Assembly (NCBI GenBank): GCA_949357655.1
Contig: CASHTG010000015.1
Location: forward strand, 2,604,001 to 2,668,000
DNA length: 64,000 nucleotides
Direction: 5' to 3'
Source of the DNA: Parascedosporium putredinis
Lineage: Eukaryota > Ascomycota > Sordariomycetes > Microascales > Microascaceae
The notes beneath the pieces are model-generated. The model was not told the origin of the DNA. It saw only the letters and a list, made by a program, of their open reading frames with translations, and searched no databases. Below, piece by piece: positions 1 to 13,200 of the stretch (the stretch's first letter is position 1; every line of letters starts with the position of its first letter). Position numbers and translations under genes: made by a program.

Positions 1-1659
1 ACAGAAGATCACTTAATACCGCTTGTCGACAAAGGTGGGGCGGGGAGAGATAGCGAAAGAGAGGGAGAGAGGGAGAGAAGGAGAGGGAGAGAGATAAAGA
101 AAGGCTACGGCCTAAACACCATGGTCTATAGAGTTCACAATGTGTGAGAGCATTGCAGCTCCGTCAACCCCCACGGGATGGGGAGGGGGCGATTCCAAAA
201 GATGCGATTAGATGCACACCGATCCTATCACCACCCTCTCCTGCGACTTCTTTCACACCGAGTCTGGAGGTCAAGACGTCACGTAGAACCAAGGCCATGC
301 TCCGTGTAGATCAATTGGGTTGAACAAGCCATTGATACCACTCCCTTTCACGACCTGTCATCTCTGTAATCAGCCCTACAAGCTTGTGACTGGGGAAGAT
401 CCATGCCATTGATCTGTGACTGGTTCCGGGACTCGTGACAGGTGTGGAAAAAGAAAAAAAAGAAAGGAGGAAGAAGGGGAGAAGAAGAAGAGGGTTGGGC
501 ACAAATACGGAACGGGGAAGGATCTGAGAAGGGCTCGTTCGCGTCCTGCCTTGACATTGATCCAGACGTACGAAGTACGTGGTGTTTGAAGACCCGCTCG
601 TTGAGCGATGCTTGCGAAGAGTACATATTACTTGTCTGCAAAATGCCGACTGTCTCCATCCATGGATGTCAATGGCGGGCACCTTCACCCCCCGACCCCC
701 GAACCCCGACCCCCAAAAGACTTGCTAAAATTCTCAATCCAGATTCTCCAGCGATGCCATGCAACGTTGGGGACATCAATAATTCCGGATCGATCGAATC
801 AGACAATATTTCCACGTGTTGCCGCCCCCGGTCTTGAACCGTTCTTTGGAGGGGGCTCAGGCTTTTCCGTTGGGTTTGGGTTTTTTGCTCGGCACTATCC
901 AATTTTGAGTCTAAGACTCGCGAACATTTCCGGATTCGAGCGTTCGGCAGGCGCGTCAGGACCGCGCTAGAGCCGCTGGACCGTTCTTGCTCCGTCCCGA
1001 GTACCCCCATGTACCCTCCGCCATCATCAGCCACTACCACAGGCCAACAGACACTCGCGATACTCTAACACCCACTCCCCCTGAAATATTCTATCTATTC
1101 TATCTTTTGAATTTTTATTTTGGTCCCATCTCGAACGCCGCCAGCCCGCTGATCCCTCGCCTTGCACTTGCATATACCTTTCTCCGAATGCTACGGTACG
1201 GAGACCCTTGGCCTCCCGTTGCCCATTCCGTGCAGCTCATCGGTCGTCCTTTTATCAGTTCTCACCTACTGCGGTCCCCCATCTCATATTTCGTGGGTTG
1301 CTCCTCTCTTCCCCCGTCCGGAAACCGATTCTCCACTCTTTATGGTGGGAGTGTCCGCTTGGAAATATTTCCTTTTGCACTAATACATCACTGCGACCTG
1401 TTTAGAACCAACCGTCCCCTCCCCCTCAGACCTACCTCCTCATGCTACGAAGCTTCTCCTCCGGAACGCAAACTCCTGACCTTGACGTCTCCCTCCTTCC
1501 CCACTCATCGTTCCATCACTTCCACCTCGTTTCCCTTGTTAGGTTGTGAGGCTCGGGGACGGCATCGGAAAGGGTGCTGCAGGTGCGCACGACTCTGCTA
1601 CGGAGTTGCTCCGGTGGACGGACTCCCAAGATTAGCGCAGCGCACAACGAGACAGCAGA
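1..1659. other. Intergenic/5' region, no gene seen
   Basis: It opens with a purine-rich GAGA/GGGAGA simple repeat at about 46-100 and a short A/G-rich stretch at 445-500. From about 1050 the + strand is C/T-rich, as is common in leaders of filamentous ascomycete genes, and this runs into the F-box gene start at 1660. A 249-codon open frame (987-1736) lies in the leader but has no domain-like sequence, so I treat it as chance. The motif GTACGAAGTAC, which recurs elsewhere in the window, is at 568-578. Confidence 0.6.
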
Positions 1660-3205
1660 ATGTCTTTTACCCCAAACCGCAAACGCCAGAGCTTCTTCGC
1701 AGTCGTGTGCGAGCCCGCCGAAACCCTCACGTCTAGCAAGAGAGCGCGAACAGCGTCACTCTCGCCCCCGCTCCCACCATCCACACCTCCCACGTCCGCC
1801 CCCGTGTCCGACTCGGCTGCTCAAGATGTCTTGGGCGTCACCGAACTGCTCGAGAGGATCTTGCTCTTTGTGACCAGGAGACCTTGCTTACCGCCGCCTG
1901 CCGCGTATCTAGACGCTGGCACAGCATCATCCAAACGTCTGCCTCGATCCAAAAGGCCCTCTTCTTCCTACCGATCCAAACGAACCCCGGCGAGCCCGAG
2001 GTTAGGCCCGTCAAGAACCCAATCTTGGAGAAGCACTTCATGTACTTCTTCTCCGCGAGCAAACTCTCGCAGTGCCGCCACACCCAAGGCTTCCCGGACC
2101 TCGACTTCTACACAATGTTTGACGTGCGGCTTCCCCACATAACGACGGAGCCCGTAAGCCCGACGATTGGCCCTCTGACGGATATACCCGACGACCACAC
2201 CGACGCCGAGGTCTTGTACAGCGACGGTGGCGACGGTGAGGATGAAGACACCTTTGGCATATCTACAAAACTTACTGAAGCCATTCTCGCGCACCGAGCC
2301 ATTAGGTCCACGAGGCAGCACAACGCCGACGAGGCCGCCGGTACCGGTTCGTACGAGGCCGAGTCTGGCTACCCCGTGGCGGATGCCTTGCCTAAAGGCA
2401 GGCCCATCATCAATTGGCCCGAGCAGGACGACCGCAAACTGCAAAGGTACCTTTGCGAGGGCGCAAGCTGGCGGCGTATGCTAGTTCGCCAACCGCCAGC
2501 GCAACGGCTCGGCTACGGAGAAAGAACTCATGTGAACGTCAACTACTTGGCGCATCCGTATTTCGATTATTATAGAGGCGCGGTAGAGGTCCCCGTCGTC
2601 AGCAAACGACCGGAACCACCTGGAGCGCCGCCCTTATCAGTCACGACACCATCCACCGTCTCGACGGGCGGGATCCGCATGGCAGAGCTCTACGACCTGG
2701 TTCAGCTCAACCTCTCGAGAATGAGTATCCAGGATCCCGGGGCCGACATTGAAGAAACTTTTCTCGAGTCGACCTTCCAAGTTTACTGGAGCGGTACCCC
2801 CAGCCGGAGAGAGTGCCCGGACGAAGTCTTGCGAAAGCAGATCAAGAGGCTCATGGGCAGGTCTCGAACGGACACAATCGTAGTCCAGATCGCCGCGACC
2901 GAGCGGCCTCTTCACTATGGACACCCGCTCGGCTACCAGGTCGCCAACTGCTTCGGCCCCCGTTTTCGCAGCCGGGAGGCTGTTGGCGACCCACACCACC
3001 TCCACAGGAGGGGCATCAACGCTATCACGGGGCCGAGCTGGCTGAAGAAGAAGTGGGTGTCGGACCGGCTCGATGAGGAAGCCCTCCTCATCCAACTGCA
3101 CGATAACGACGGATTAGCCCCCTTTTCGACGGCGCACCCGATGACCCTGACTGGGCAGGTTTGGGTATCGATGAATGGGATCAAGCGGCGCTTGACATGG
3201 GCTAG
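1660..3205 (+). CDS. F-box domain protein (two apparent frameshifts)
   Basis: This is probably a substrate adaptor of an SCF ubiquitin ligase; the target is unknown. The F-box lies at about residues 56-100. Its first half (VTELLERILLF) is in one frame and its second half (LLTAACRVSRRWHSIIQ, then QKALFFLP) is in another. One T missing from the run at 1867-1869 explains the switch. The rest is typical of fungal F-box proteins: an acidic linker, then a GASWRRMLVRQPP block near 2465. Near the C-terminus the frame changes again at the C run 3137-3139. Adding one C gives an acidic end (DDPDWAGLGIDEWDQ) and a TAG at 3203-3205, instead of the low-complexity read-through to 3428. With both bases restored the gene is 516 codons (515 aa). 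The start is the ATG at 1660, the first one upstream of the F-box in frame. Only the F-box itself is recognised; the rest has no assigned domain. Confidence 0.8.
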
Positions 3206-4581
3206 AGAAAGGGGAGGAAAAGAAAGAAAGACAGAAAAAGGAAAGAAAACAAAAGGGAGGCAAAGAATATGCACCCGGCCATCCTCCCTCCTCTTGCTTT
3301 CTCGCACCCTTTTCCTCTGTTCCACATCCCTTTCCTATCCTCGACCTTTTTCTCTTCTTTTGGCTCCTTTTGGCCCTCCTCCTCCCGGTGTACCGCACCG
3401 GTGTGTGTCTTTTCTTGTTCGAGACTAGTTCAGCAAGGTTGTATGAGCCCACGATGCATACGAAGTAATGCCCACTAGCGGGAAAAATAAGCGGCTCAAA
3501 GAAAGCAAACATTCCCCAGCTTCACCCTCTTACATCTCCGTCCTTTCGCCATTCCACACGATATTGATCCTCCTTTTTTCTTTTTTTTTTCCCCCTTTCC
3601 CTAGGGCCCTTTTTTCTTCAGCTCTTTGTCTAGCAGCATCGCCTGAGCGACTATTATTCTTGAGGCTTCAATCACACATCATGCAAACGTTTCTTTTCCC
3701 TGTCTCCACCGCCTCTTCTTCCGGCCATTCTCCTTCTCTGTTGCACGTTGCATGCATGGGCTAAATTTCAGCATTCCATCTTTTTCTTTTCCCCCATGGG
3801 AGTTGTTGGTCAAAATCGGGAATTGGGCGAAATGGGAGGCCGAACCCTCTAGGGTACAATGACGAGGTGCTTTTCCTTTCTCGCCTTCGGAGTAAGAGGA
3901 GGGGCTTGCTTTTTTTTTTTTCAAACGCCTCTCTTACGCCTCCTCCTTTCCACATTTTTTCTTTTTATATACTTCTCACACAACGCAAAGGCGCGCTAAA
4001 GCTCGAGGGCGAAGGCGAAGGCGAACACGAAGGCGAAAGCGAAGGCGAAGGCGAGAGGCGCGGCGGTCTTAACGAGGTACACATAATTATATCACTTTTA
4101 CATATTGGGCATGGCGCAACACGGGGAGAGGCAGCACAGCTTAGTTTGCATTTACACACATTTGACGACAACAATGTTTGCCAGAGATATTAAGGAAGCC
4201 GCAAAACTTAGGAAATCACCTATTCCAAGGATTTTCTTGGCCTTTCTTCTATTCCCCCAAGCTTCTCTCGCCTCTCTTGCTCTTCATCCACCGTCTAGGT
4301 AATACAATAGAACCCACATCGCTGGGCATGCTTGATCCCCCTACAGCAACAAACGAGGTGCCGGCGTAGAGAGCAGCTTTCCTGCTTCAGCTTGCGCTCA
4401 GCCAAATCCTTTATTTCTCGCCTTTACCCTATCCTTGTCCTTGCCGTTTCCGTAAAACAGCAACATTCTCTGTAGTGAAGGTATACATAAAAGCAGATTG
4501 ACCCCCATTTTGTTTCTCCCTCACGCCTCTCTCCAAGGGGCCACGAAAACAGGCAGCTCCGGAGTGCGCAAGATTTAAGAT
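3206..4581. other. Convergent intergenic region
   Basis: This is the 3'-to-3' gap between the F-box gene (+) and the phosphotransferase gene (-). It is rich in pyrimidine runs and poly-T. Apart from the GGCGAA hexamer repeat at 4005-4055 I see nothing supportable. The open frame at 3867-4193 is created by that repeat. Confidence 0.6.
4005..4055. repeat. Imperfect GGCGAA hexamer repeat
   Basis: About eight units of GGCGAA/GGCGAG occur in tandem, with some substitutions (for example AACACGAA). In the + frame it would read as Glu-Gly repeats, but the surrounding frame has no gene features. Confidence 0.85.
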
Positions 4582-6087
4582 TTACAGGCGAGGCTTGTGG
4601 GCTGCAGCCTCCTTCTCCCTGTTCTCGATGAGGAACCACGCCTGTTCGGCAAGGGGCCCCCTCTCAGCGGCGTGGACAGCAGCCTTGGCGGAGCTGGCCT
4701 GCCTGACGGCGTGGCGGGCGGCGATGCCTTGGCAGACGGCAGCGAGGCGGAAGAGGTTGAAGGCGGCGCCCCACGAGACCTCACCGCCTGGGCGGGGTCG
4801 TAGCCGGAGCCCCGGCCCGCCGAGGTAGAGGCGGAGGCGGAGGCGGAGGCGTACATGGCGATGAGCTCCTCGCGGGCGGGAGGCCCGGGGTGTTGCCGGG
4901 AATGAAGGCGCGGTTGGAGAGGGAGGAGTCGGCGGCCGTGAGCGGGGAGCCCGGGGCCGGAGCGGTGGTGAAGGCGGTCAAGAGGTTGGAGAGATCGGAG
5001 AGGGGGTGGCCTATCGTGGACATTTCCCAGCTGGGGACGGGGAGGCGGACGCGCGCGACACGTTAGCGCTTCTAGCTCGTGAGGAAGAGGGGCAAAGGGA
5101 AGAGAAGAAGAGGGGGAAAAATACATACTCTAGAATGCCAATGACTCTGGGCTCCGTCTTGTGAAACACCAAGTTGTCAATCTTGAAGTCGCCGTGGACT
5201 AGGGTAGCCCTGTCGACGGGCTGCTTCTTCAAGTCGGAAAAGTACGAGACGAGCTCCTGCATGTGGGGCAGGGGACCGACCTTGGCGCCGGAGTCGACGT
5301 CGCGAACGACCTCTTGGGCCTCGCAAATGGTGGACCACGTCTTGATCTGGCGGGTGTAGAAGTCGGTGCTCTTACCAAAGGAGGCGAGGCCGATGGCGGC
5401 CGGGTCGATGGAATGGAGGTTCGCGAGAGTGCGAACGGCATCTGCCCACATGGCTGTCCTCGTCTTGGGGTCCACGCTCGGGATGCTAAAGTCCTCAAAG
5501 ATTCGGCCGTCGAGGAACTCCATGACGTAAAAGGGCGTACCGACCACGGCGTCGTCCTCGCAGAGGCAGTAGGTCTTGGGGACGGGCACGCGGGCGCTCG
5601 AGGCGCCGGTCGCGTTGGCCTCGCCAATGGCGCGCATGACGCGGTACTCGCGCTCGACCTTGTGCGCGGCCTTGGACAGGAGCTTGCCGGGGGCTTCTTG
5701 CGGAGCACATAGCGGTCGCCGGTGGCGGAGGTGAGCTGGTAGGTCGGGTTGGACTGACCAAAGCCGAACTGCGGGAGAGGGGATTTGTGGTGAGCGGTGG
5801 GCTCCGGAGGTTGTGCGGACCAGAGGGGCCGGGAATGAACGCGGGGGTTTCCCGAAAGGCAAGGGGGATTAGGAAAGAGCAGGAGTCGGGTTTTCAACCC
5901 AAACAAAAAAAAAAGAACAAGGACGACGAAGAAATAGGAAACGCCACGGTTTGATGATTCAGAGGGACGTAGTGGAGGAGGTGCATACCTGCTTGATATC
6001 TAGGGGCATCTTGATCTCGGGAACATGCTGTTGGAGATACTTTTCCAGGTTGGCCTGGTTTATGGGGTGTCGGATGGGGCCGGCCAT
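4582..6087 (-). CDS. APH-family phosphotransferase, ACAD10/11 N-terminal type (three apparent frameshifts)
   Basis: This is an aminoglycoside-phosphotransferase-fold (protein-kinase-like) enzyme, of the kind fused to acyl-CoA dehydrogenase in ACAD10/11 but here standing alone. The exact substrate is not predictable. Three exons: 5989-6087 (33 codons, MAGPIRHPINQANLEKYLQQ), 5129-5768 and 4582-5030. They are separated by a 220-bp intron and a 98-bp intron (donors GTATGC and GTATGT). The catalytic loop HGDFKIDN is at about residues 225-232. The metal-binding motif ILDWE is split by intron 2, with Asp about 247; it is followed by MSTIGHPLSDLSNLL. Three one-base gaps are inferred: the C run (G on +) at 5689-5693, 4878-4880 and 4784-4785. 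Restoring them gives 397 codons and a continuous family-like C-terminus (WGAAFNLFRLAAVCQGIAAR). The TAA is at 4582-4584. It is convergent with the F-box gene. Family assignment is confident; the biological role is not. Confidence 0.87.
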
Positions 6088-9000
6088 CGTGAAAGGCGGG
6101 CGCAACACTTGCGCCTGTTGTCCGGTCTAGAAAACAGGGTTTGATGGGGGTATAGATCCCTGTCTCTCGTTTTCCCGCTTGCTCCGTCTCTCTCTCTTTC
6201 TCTCAATCTCGATCTCACCGTCTCTCGCAGTCTTTCTGTCCCGTCTTTATCCCCTGGCCGGGCTCCCAGGTTGAGCAATACGAACTCGGCACGCCAATGA
6301 TTTAGAGGCCGATTGGAGGCTTCCAGTTGCAGCTAGATTCGGCCTCGGCTTCGCGAACCCTTTGCGTGGTTGCCCTTAAGGGGGGAAAGAGGGCCGGATT
6401 AGGGGAAAAGGGAAAAGAAGAAAAACGGGATGGCCAACGAAGATGATGACGAGATGCGGTAGGAAACAATATGTAAGCCAGGGAGAGGGTAGGGGAAAAA
6501 GAGGGCGTTGGCTGTGACGCTAGGAATGGCTTCCTGTTCTTATATTTCGTTGCACCGAGGAGAAGAAGGCAAGGGCCTCGCAAACGCCGGACGCTTGTTC
6601 CGAGGTCAGCTAAAGTTTGAGCATTGAGCACTTGGATCCGCCCGCGTCCCCTTCCTTATTAGTTCAACAGCGCAACGCTCGCAAAGTGGTAGCGTACAAG
6701 TGTACAGTTGGCGTCATTTGGGGGAAGACGAAGACGAGCCGAAAGCACATCGAGACAAGGAAAGGAATCGGCGGGGACAGGCCAAAAAGCGGGCCCGCCG
6801 TTTCCCTCCTGCTCGGCTCCTGGAGTGTCGAAGAATACAACATTTGAAGTACTTCGCAACTTGTCCCAGTCATCAGCGGATCCACTAATTCATTGGGGTC
6901 ATGGTACGTGCTCGGCCTGGGTCTGCGTGCGGGGGAGCCAAGGGGCACAAAGATCCGCTAGAGCTTGCTAAACCCCGAGAAACTTGTGAGCTCTGCTGGA
7001 AGATGCCGAGGCTCTTTTCAACGTAATGGATCCATTTGTTCAAGTTCCCTTTCCATCTTCCCCCAACATTGAACCCCCAGTCCTGTTCATCCCGATCCCA
7101 GGATCAATAATACTTCAGTCTTCCATTAGACTAATTGCCCGCCGCAAGCCGGCCAAATCGGTTAATCCATTTCTGGTACGGGCACTGGGAGGCACTCTTA
7201 ATTGACTGGACCAATTCCATTCAATCTTGTATTAGCGGGCCACAGAGGCAGAGACAGACAAGACAAGACAAGACACGGTGTAGTAGCTTCGGCTTCATCC
7301 AGGGCTCATGTTTTCTTTATACGTACAACTTGAAGCTAAACCCTGCAATTGACCAGTTCAAATGGCCCCTTGTATACCTCGGGCTTTATACCCATCGCCC
7401 CCATCTGCATTTTGTTGGATCGGGAATAGTCTTTGTATGACAGCCAGGCCTACTACATACACGTAAACTCTACAACACCATCCACATATTCACAAACACC
7501 CAGACACGCGACCCTAACCGACTAGTCGCCTCCTCTTCTACAGATAGATAGCTGCTTACGCCTGAGTGTTGGAGGCATTCGCTTCCCTCTCTCCACGACA
7601 TTTTGGAGAGGGAAAAAGGAGGAGATGAGGAAGGCCGGGAAGCTACGAAGATAGCAAGTCAGCAAGGAAAATAGCCTACATGGATTTAGTTCAAATGTTG
7701 CATAACACATCAATTTCATTGCAGGCCAGGCCCGGTGACAGGTGGCCCTCGATAAAGCTCTCTATCATCCGTAACATTTTGATCCAGCACCGTCGCGATG
7801 ATACATGCAAGAAGGAGCCCAGAAGGGAGAAAAGGAGAGAAGAGAGAAGAGAAATTGAGAGACTGCAAAAGGAGAAATGGAATAGAGAAAGTAGGTACAA
7901 GAAAAGAGTGAGTCCAGGAGGAAGAAAAGAAAAAGCAACCCGAAAAAGAGGCGAGAAAAAGGAGGGAACACGCAGACATGTCGATAAGAAAGCCGTTACA
8001 TGTAGAGACAGCGAGTCATCACATAGACATCGCCGCTACTTCCTCCATGCCGTAAACAACGTACATGGAAGGAAAGGCTCGGGATGCAAGTGGGAAAAAG
8101 AGAACTCGCAACGAAATTCGAGAAAAGAAATATGTCAATATTCGGAGGGATCTATCCGTCCCTTCTTTTTGTCCTGTCTAACAAGCCCAATCGCAAATGC
8201 TCCATGTAGTGTTTTCTGTTCTTTTCAATCTTCTCCCTTCAATCCGAGACCAATCCTGGTTGATCCCATGGTATCCAGACCTGTTGTAATGGAGTCTCCT
8301 TCTCCGAAATCGATCATGAGGCAACGAAGAGAGAGTGATGATCGTGAAAGAAAAAGAAAGGGAAAAAAAAAAAAAAAAAAGGGAGAAAGAAAATACTAAG
8401 GCTGAACGAACTAAACAAAGGTATCAGGAGTGAGAGAAGAAGCAGCAATGGTCATGCCACTATACAACTGCTCAGAATCATTCCTGACACCTGGGGATAT
8501 GTACGTAAGTGAGAGGAGAGAGAAAGCGCAATTTGGCGAACATAAGCGTGCGAGGAACAATGAGACAGCGCAAGTGAGGGAAAGGGAAAGAAAAAAAACG
8601 ACAAGGGTCAACAGAGTTGATGTCAGCGCGGCCCAACATTTTGCGGGGGTTCGGTGAGAAAGAAAATTCTTTGATATAAAGCCATGGGGGTATCCTTCGT
8701 CCAATCGTCCATACATTCTTTCCTACCCAGTTCCCAAGTTGCGATGCGCCGCCCCCAGTTTGGAGAGTGCACTTCTTGCTGTTGCCATACAAACAAGTGC
8801 TGGTCCGGGGGCAGAAGAAAGAGAAAACTAATAATATGCTTTGGAGGCCAGGAGTGGGTGAAAAGGAGGAGAGGACAAAAAAATGAAAAGAGAAAGAGAA
8901 CAGAAATTATAAGCCACTCCGGTCGTCTGGCACAAGACCGAGACAAGGTACTCCGCGCCGACTGCGAAAATATCTCCTCTAGCCCACCCTCCAATTTCAA

Positions 9001-9369
9001 CTTCTACTGTCAAGCCCACATGGCGAAACCACACGCATGCACCCACAACACACACACACACACACACACAAGTCTCTTCCTCCTAGAGCGTGAGCCCACG
9101 AACTTGGTCTGGTCGGTAATGTTCCGAGACCGGTAACCAAGCCGGATGGCACTGCGCCGCAAGGGATATGCAGTATGCCGGTGCGAAGGACGCCCCAGCG
9201 CTGGCGGCAGACGTGGGGGATGACCGGTAAAATGTATGAGAATGACGCCTAGCTCAGTGCGCTGAGCCCGCTCCGTGTCCTGAGAGCGCCGGGTCGCGCG
9301 TATCGCGACCTGCGCGGATACCCTCGGAAGGAGCTCACCGCGGGCGCCAAACTCCTCCTTGGTGCGGTT
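6088..9369. other. Intergenic region between phosphotransferase and HapB genes
   Basis: This 3.3 kb holds the upstream side of the phosphotransferase gene and the downstream side of hapB. A long purine-rich stretch on the + strand runs at about 7808-7970. There is an A18 run at 8363-8380 and a CA dinucleotide repeat at 9049-9070. The palindrome ATGGATCCAT is at 7026-7035. The open frame 7680-8399 is produced by the purine tract. I see no gene-like protein sequence. Confidence 0.55.
9049..9070. repeat. (CA)11 microsatellite
   Basis: Uninterrupted CA dinucleotides lie downstream of hapB. Confidence 0.95.
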
Positions 9370-10280
9370 TTACGCTTCCTGTCCGCCGCCCCCTTGCTGA
9401 GCATCCGTCTTCAACTTCTTGTTCGGCGAGTTTGTGTTAATCGTCGACTTGCGCTTTGATCCGCTCGATGGAGACGTTGTCGAGTCCGCCGCGTTGGAGC
9501 TGCCATCACCGGGCTCGTTCTCCTTCGATTCGCCACCGGGGCCGTCCTTCTTTTCTCTTTCCATCGCCGCAACTTCATCGGCGGTCAGGAACCGACCACC
9601 TGGTCCTCTAGGTCGACGCATAGCGTGGTTATGTCTAGATTCGTGGAGATAGGGCTTGCGGCCCTTGGAGGTCAAGCGCAGTTGTTCCTCGAGCTTCTGG
9701 CGCGCAACACGCCTCTTCAAGATCCTATGAAACTGCTTCGCGTTGACGTAGAGGGGAGACTCCTCAACCGGCCCCGTCGCCATTTCCGGTGATTGCGGGT
9801 GTTGCATCGCCTGCGCGTGGCCCATGCCCCCGGTCCGCCTACACCAGGGCGCCCGACATGAGCCATCATCGCCTGCGGTCCGGGAACGCCAGGGCTTGCT
9901 ACCTGGCCCATCTGGCGCTGTCCGCCCATCTGCGAGACGGTATTTAATTGCGTCGGTGATCTTGGCCCACGCTTATCGCCTTTCGCGTTTGCGCCCATCG
10001 TGGGTGACCGCTGCGGGAGACCAGGGTCCGAGGACATGTAGGGGTAATTCGAGCCTGATGCCGCGGCGGTCGCAGCCATCGCCGCAGCTTGGATCTGGGG
10101 CATGCCATAGTGCATGGGCTGCTGAGGTACACCGTACTGTGGTTGATACATATTGTGGTGTTGGTTTTGGTTGTTCTGTTGTTGCGAGAGGATTGGTGAC
10201 GTTTGCGCAGCGTTCACGGCAGCGGGATTGGGATATGACTGTGTGTTCTGTTGCTGTTGAGCGTATTGCCCGTACTCCAT
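9370..10280 (-). CDS. hapB: CCAAT-binding factor subunit HapB (NF-YA) (one apparent frameshift)
   Basis: This is the sequence-specific subunit of the heterotrimeric CCAAT-binding complex (HapB/C/E), a nuclear transcription factor. The conserved NF-YA core covers about residues 178-231. Its first helix (YVNAKQFHRILKRR) binds the HapC/HapE dimer. The second part contacts CCAAT through RKPYLHESRHNHAMRRPRG and the glycine loop GGRF. The N-terminal ~150 residues are Gln/Asn/Pro/Met-rich, as expected for an activation region. The C-terminus ends in a Ser/Lys-rich tail with a possible nuclear signal (SPNKKLKTD). The frame breaks between the two parts at the C run 9827-9831 (G5 in the gene). One extra G gives a continuous 304-codon gene (303 aa), starting at the ATG at 10278-10280. 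No intron is needed. The long gene-poor region upstream could hold regulatory sequence. Confidence 0.95.
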
Positions 10281-13200
10281 GCTCCGCTGGACTGAGTCGA
10301 GCTCAATCAGCTAAGAGTGTCGATGCTGACGATTGTTTTCTCGTGAGAGCCTGTGTTCGTCGCGCCGAGCTTGGAAAGCGCCAATGGAATTTCGAAAAAG
10401 AAAAGAGCCTACTGGCTTGACGTTGCTTTGTCTCTCGCAGGGGATGTTAGCGGTTGGCGTCCGTCCGTAATGGTCAACGGCGGGGAAGAGAGCGCTTTGT
10501 GTGGGTATCAATTGGAGAGGCGGTGGGAGAATAGAACGACGAATAGGTTTCGGCGATTTCAGGCACCCTCTTCAGAGGACCGAGGGTTAAAAATGGCCCA
10601 GGCGTTTGGGTATTAGTTGGGCACGCGTTGCGCCGTCGCTTGGATGCCTCGCTGTCGCCAAACCCTTGGGACCTCTTCAGGATGGTGGGTGGATGGGGAG
10701 GGCAATCTATTGGATATGCGCGGATGAGCTGGCAAGAGGCAAATGTGGTAAGTAAGGAGCCCAAATGGTCGCCCACGGCATATGCAGGATGGGGGTAGTG
10801 AGGTTGCGGGGCGGAACGTCCTAGTGCCTTTGCCTTACTTTGGAAGGGCTGGGAGGTGGGGAGGGAGATGGGAGGGGTGACCCGAGCCAACTTGGTGGAA
10901 GAAGCCTTTCCCCCAAGGTATTGCACCAACAATACCTGGTCAGGGTGAGCAATGATGGTAATGACGAAATTGGCCAGGTCTCTCTTCAACCGTCGGCCTA
11001 GAGAAACACCGGCGTGTTTCGTTTGAAACGGAACACAGGGGTAGCCGGGGGAAAAAGGAAGAAAAGAAAACGGCGTGGGGTAAATAGGTGACCGCTTTTA
11101 CAGCCAAGCCCGAGGTGGGTGGTGTTAACGCGCATTTACTTCGAGATGAAGCAACGCGGACTATAAATGGGGCAGTGATGGCCGGGAGAAACAGAGGGCC
11201 GCACTCAGGATTACAATAAAGCAAAAGAGGTTAAAAAGAAAGAGAAAAAGAAAGGCAAGAAAATGGGTGTGGCATAGCGGGTTGAGATGGGGCGAGCAAC
11301 AGCAGGCCGGACGCAGCAGAATTGAAATGTCGGGGGGCGCAAGGTAGAAAGGAGACGGCGCCTTGGGCCGCAGCCTGTGATGTGTTGGCAGAACCTCGCC
11401 ATGCCCATGCATCCAGTGATGCATGGATCTGGCCCACATTTTTCCCTGGCCAGCGCTAATCGTTGCAGCTCTGAGTCTCTCTCCTGGCTTGAGGTGCAGA
11501 GTCTGATGAAAGGTAGGCAAGTGTCTGAGGCTCCCTGGCCTCGACTAGGCATCAAGCCCTTGTCCAACCTGTGGCGCTTCCCTCACCCATCCCCATCTCA
11601 GAGAGGAGAGGAGCGGTTATTGCAATGAGGCAGCCCAAAAATGCCATTCCCAACAGTAGAGCAAAACGAAGGTGCGAGTGAGGATGAAAGTGGAAACAAA
11701 GGCAGATTCCGTCTCGACTTCCAGACGTCGCCCTGAGAGCTAGCTGCAGAACCCTTTTTTTTTTTTTTTTGGCCACCAGCGCACATCAAGACTATTGACT
11801 TCGTGTCTCTGAGAAAAAGGGCAGAGTTGGATACAGCAGCAGGAAGAATGGAACAAGGAGAGATGCAGATTTGAATGCAAGGCCACGGAAGCGGCCCATC
11901 GGAACCGAGCGAAGAGAGGTGCATGTCCACTAAGACACAACACTGGAAAGGTTGATGCTGTGAGGGCGGGCCCTGGTACGCGTGGCGCGTGACAAACGCG
12001 GGATGGAAGGACTCGAGAAACTCGCCCGGGTTGAAGACGTGCAAGAAACGACAAGGAAAGTGGTGGAGAGCAAAGACATTGAAGAGGAGAAAAACACGCA
12101 TACATACCTCTCTTGAAGAGAACAATCTCGAGCAGATTCACCTGCTAACCATGCAATTTGACCAAAAGATCAATAGCCGAAACTCGACAGGGCTGGATTT
12201 GGAATCCGGATCTAGTTAGCCATCGTCTCGGCAGAGCCTCGAGCTATGTTCAAAAGCAAACGAATAGCCAGTTGGGTGTCCGCGGGGTGGAAGGAGGATG
12301 AGGGAAGAAAGGGCCCGGCCGAAACCACAAGCTCAGGGCGAAAGAAGGAATATAAGGCAATGCAATGCACCCCACGATGATAGACGCTAGAACCGTGCTT
12401 GGCCCCTCGACCAAAAATCGGTCTCAGAACAAGGGAGCAAGCAGGTCCCAAGTGAATAGAGCCTTCAGGGCTGAGATGGGGAATGGGCGTGTATGAGCAG
12501 TTGAGAGACATTGATTGACGATTTGGTACGTACCTAAGTCACGTCTTTGTCGCGTCGTGTTATGGGTGGTGCACGTTCGCGAAGGGTGAGAACGAGGCAA
12601 ATTTTTCCAAAGCCCTCGCACAACAAAACGCTGCTAGCCACACCAAGGAGAAAGCTGCGCGCTCGAGAGCAAGTTTGAGTTCCGCAGACAGTTGCCGTCA
12701 CCTGATTAAGGCCAAACCAAAGGGGCCTGGGAAAGGAGATCTTCTGGCGATGATAGGGCCTTGTTGAATTGGGGAATTGAATTGGTCTGGGCGAGTTTTG
12801 CTTGTCGTGGTGTCGCAAAAGATTTGTGGGTGCTGATTTGCTGAGAGTGTCGGTTTGGCGAGCGAATGGGCGAATTAAGTTGAGCACGGTCTGACGACTG
12901 GTCAGGCGCCTTTTATTCCAGTGGAGAGGGGGGACCAGTTAAAGGGAAAGACGAGAGCGAAATCACGAGTGGTCGAGACTGCCGCCTTGCGTGTGGGATA
13001 AAATGAAAGTTTGGGTCAGGACCCAGAAAAGTGCACCAGGGAAGGACGGAAGAGGCGAGATTAAAGAAGGGGGTTGATGATAATGATTGACAGAGCGCCT
13101 GGAACGACCGCAATAGGTAACGGAGACCGCCGTTTATGTGGCTGGGGCTGTCCACCGTTTTGGTTTCCTACCCTCGAGTTTTGCGCTGAGAAGGGTGGCC

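Noticed and set aside
987..1736. 249-codon + frame upstream of the F-box gene
   Set aside because: It is Pro/Ser/Leu/Arg-rich from CT-rich leader DNA and overlaps the F-box start in another frame. No domain.
1660..3205. Reading the F-box gene, and the nine other frame-broken genes, as pseudogenes
   Set aside because: The breaks are all base losses, nearly all at mononucleotide runs, affect essential genes equally, and leave no in-frame stops or missing conserved residues after repair.
3203..3428. C-terminal extension of the F-box frame to 3428
   Set aside because: The extension is Lys/Arg then Pro/Leu low complexity. A one-base run correction at 3137-3139 gives a sensible acidic end at 3205.
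5263..5712. 149-codon + frame opposite the phosphotransferase
   Set aside because: It is the antisense shadow of exon 2, whose minus frame carries the HGD and ILDWE motifs.
7680..8399. 239-codon + frame rich in Lys/Arg/Glu
   Set aside because: It is produced by a long purine tract with an A18 run; no structure beyond low complexity.
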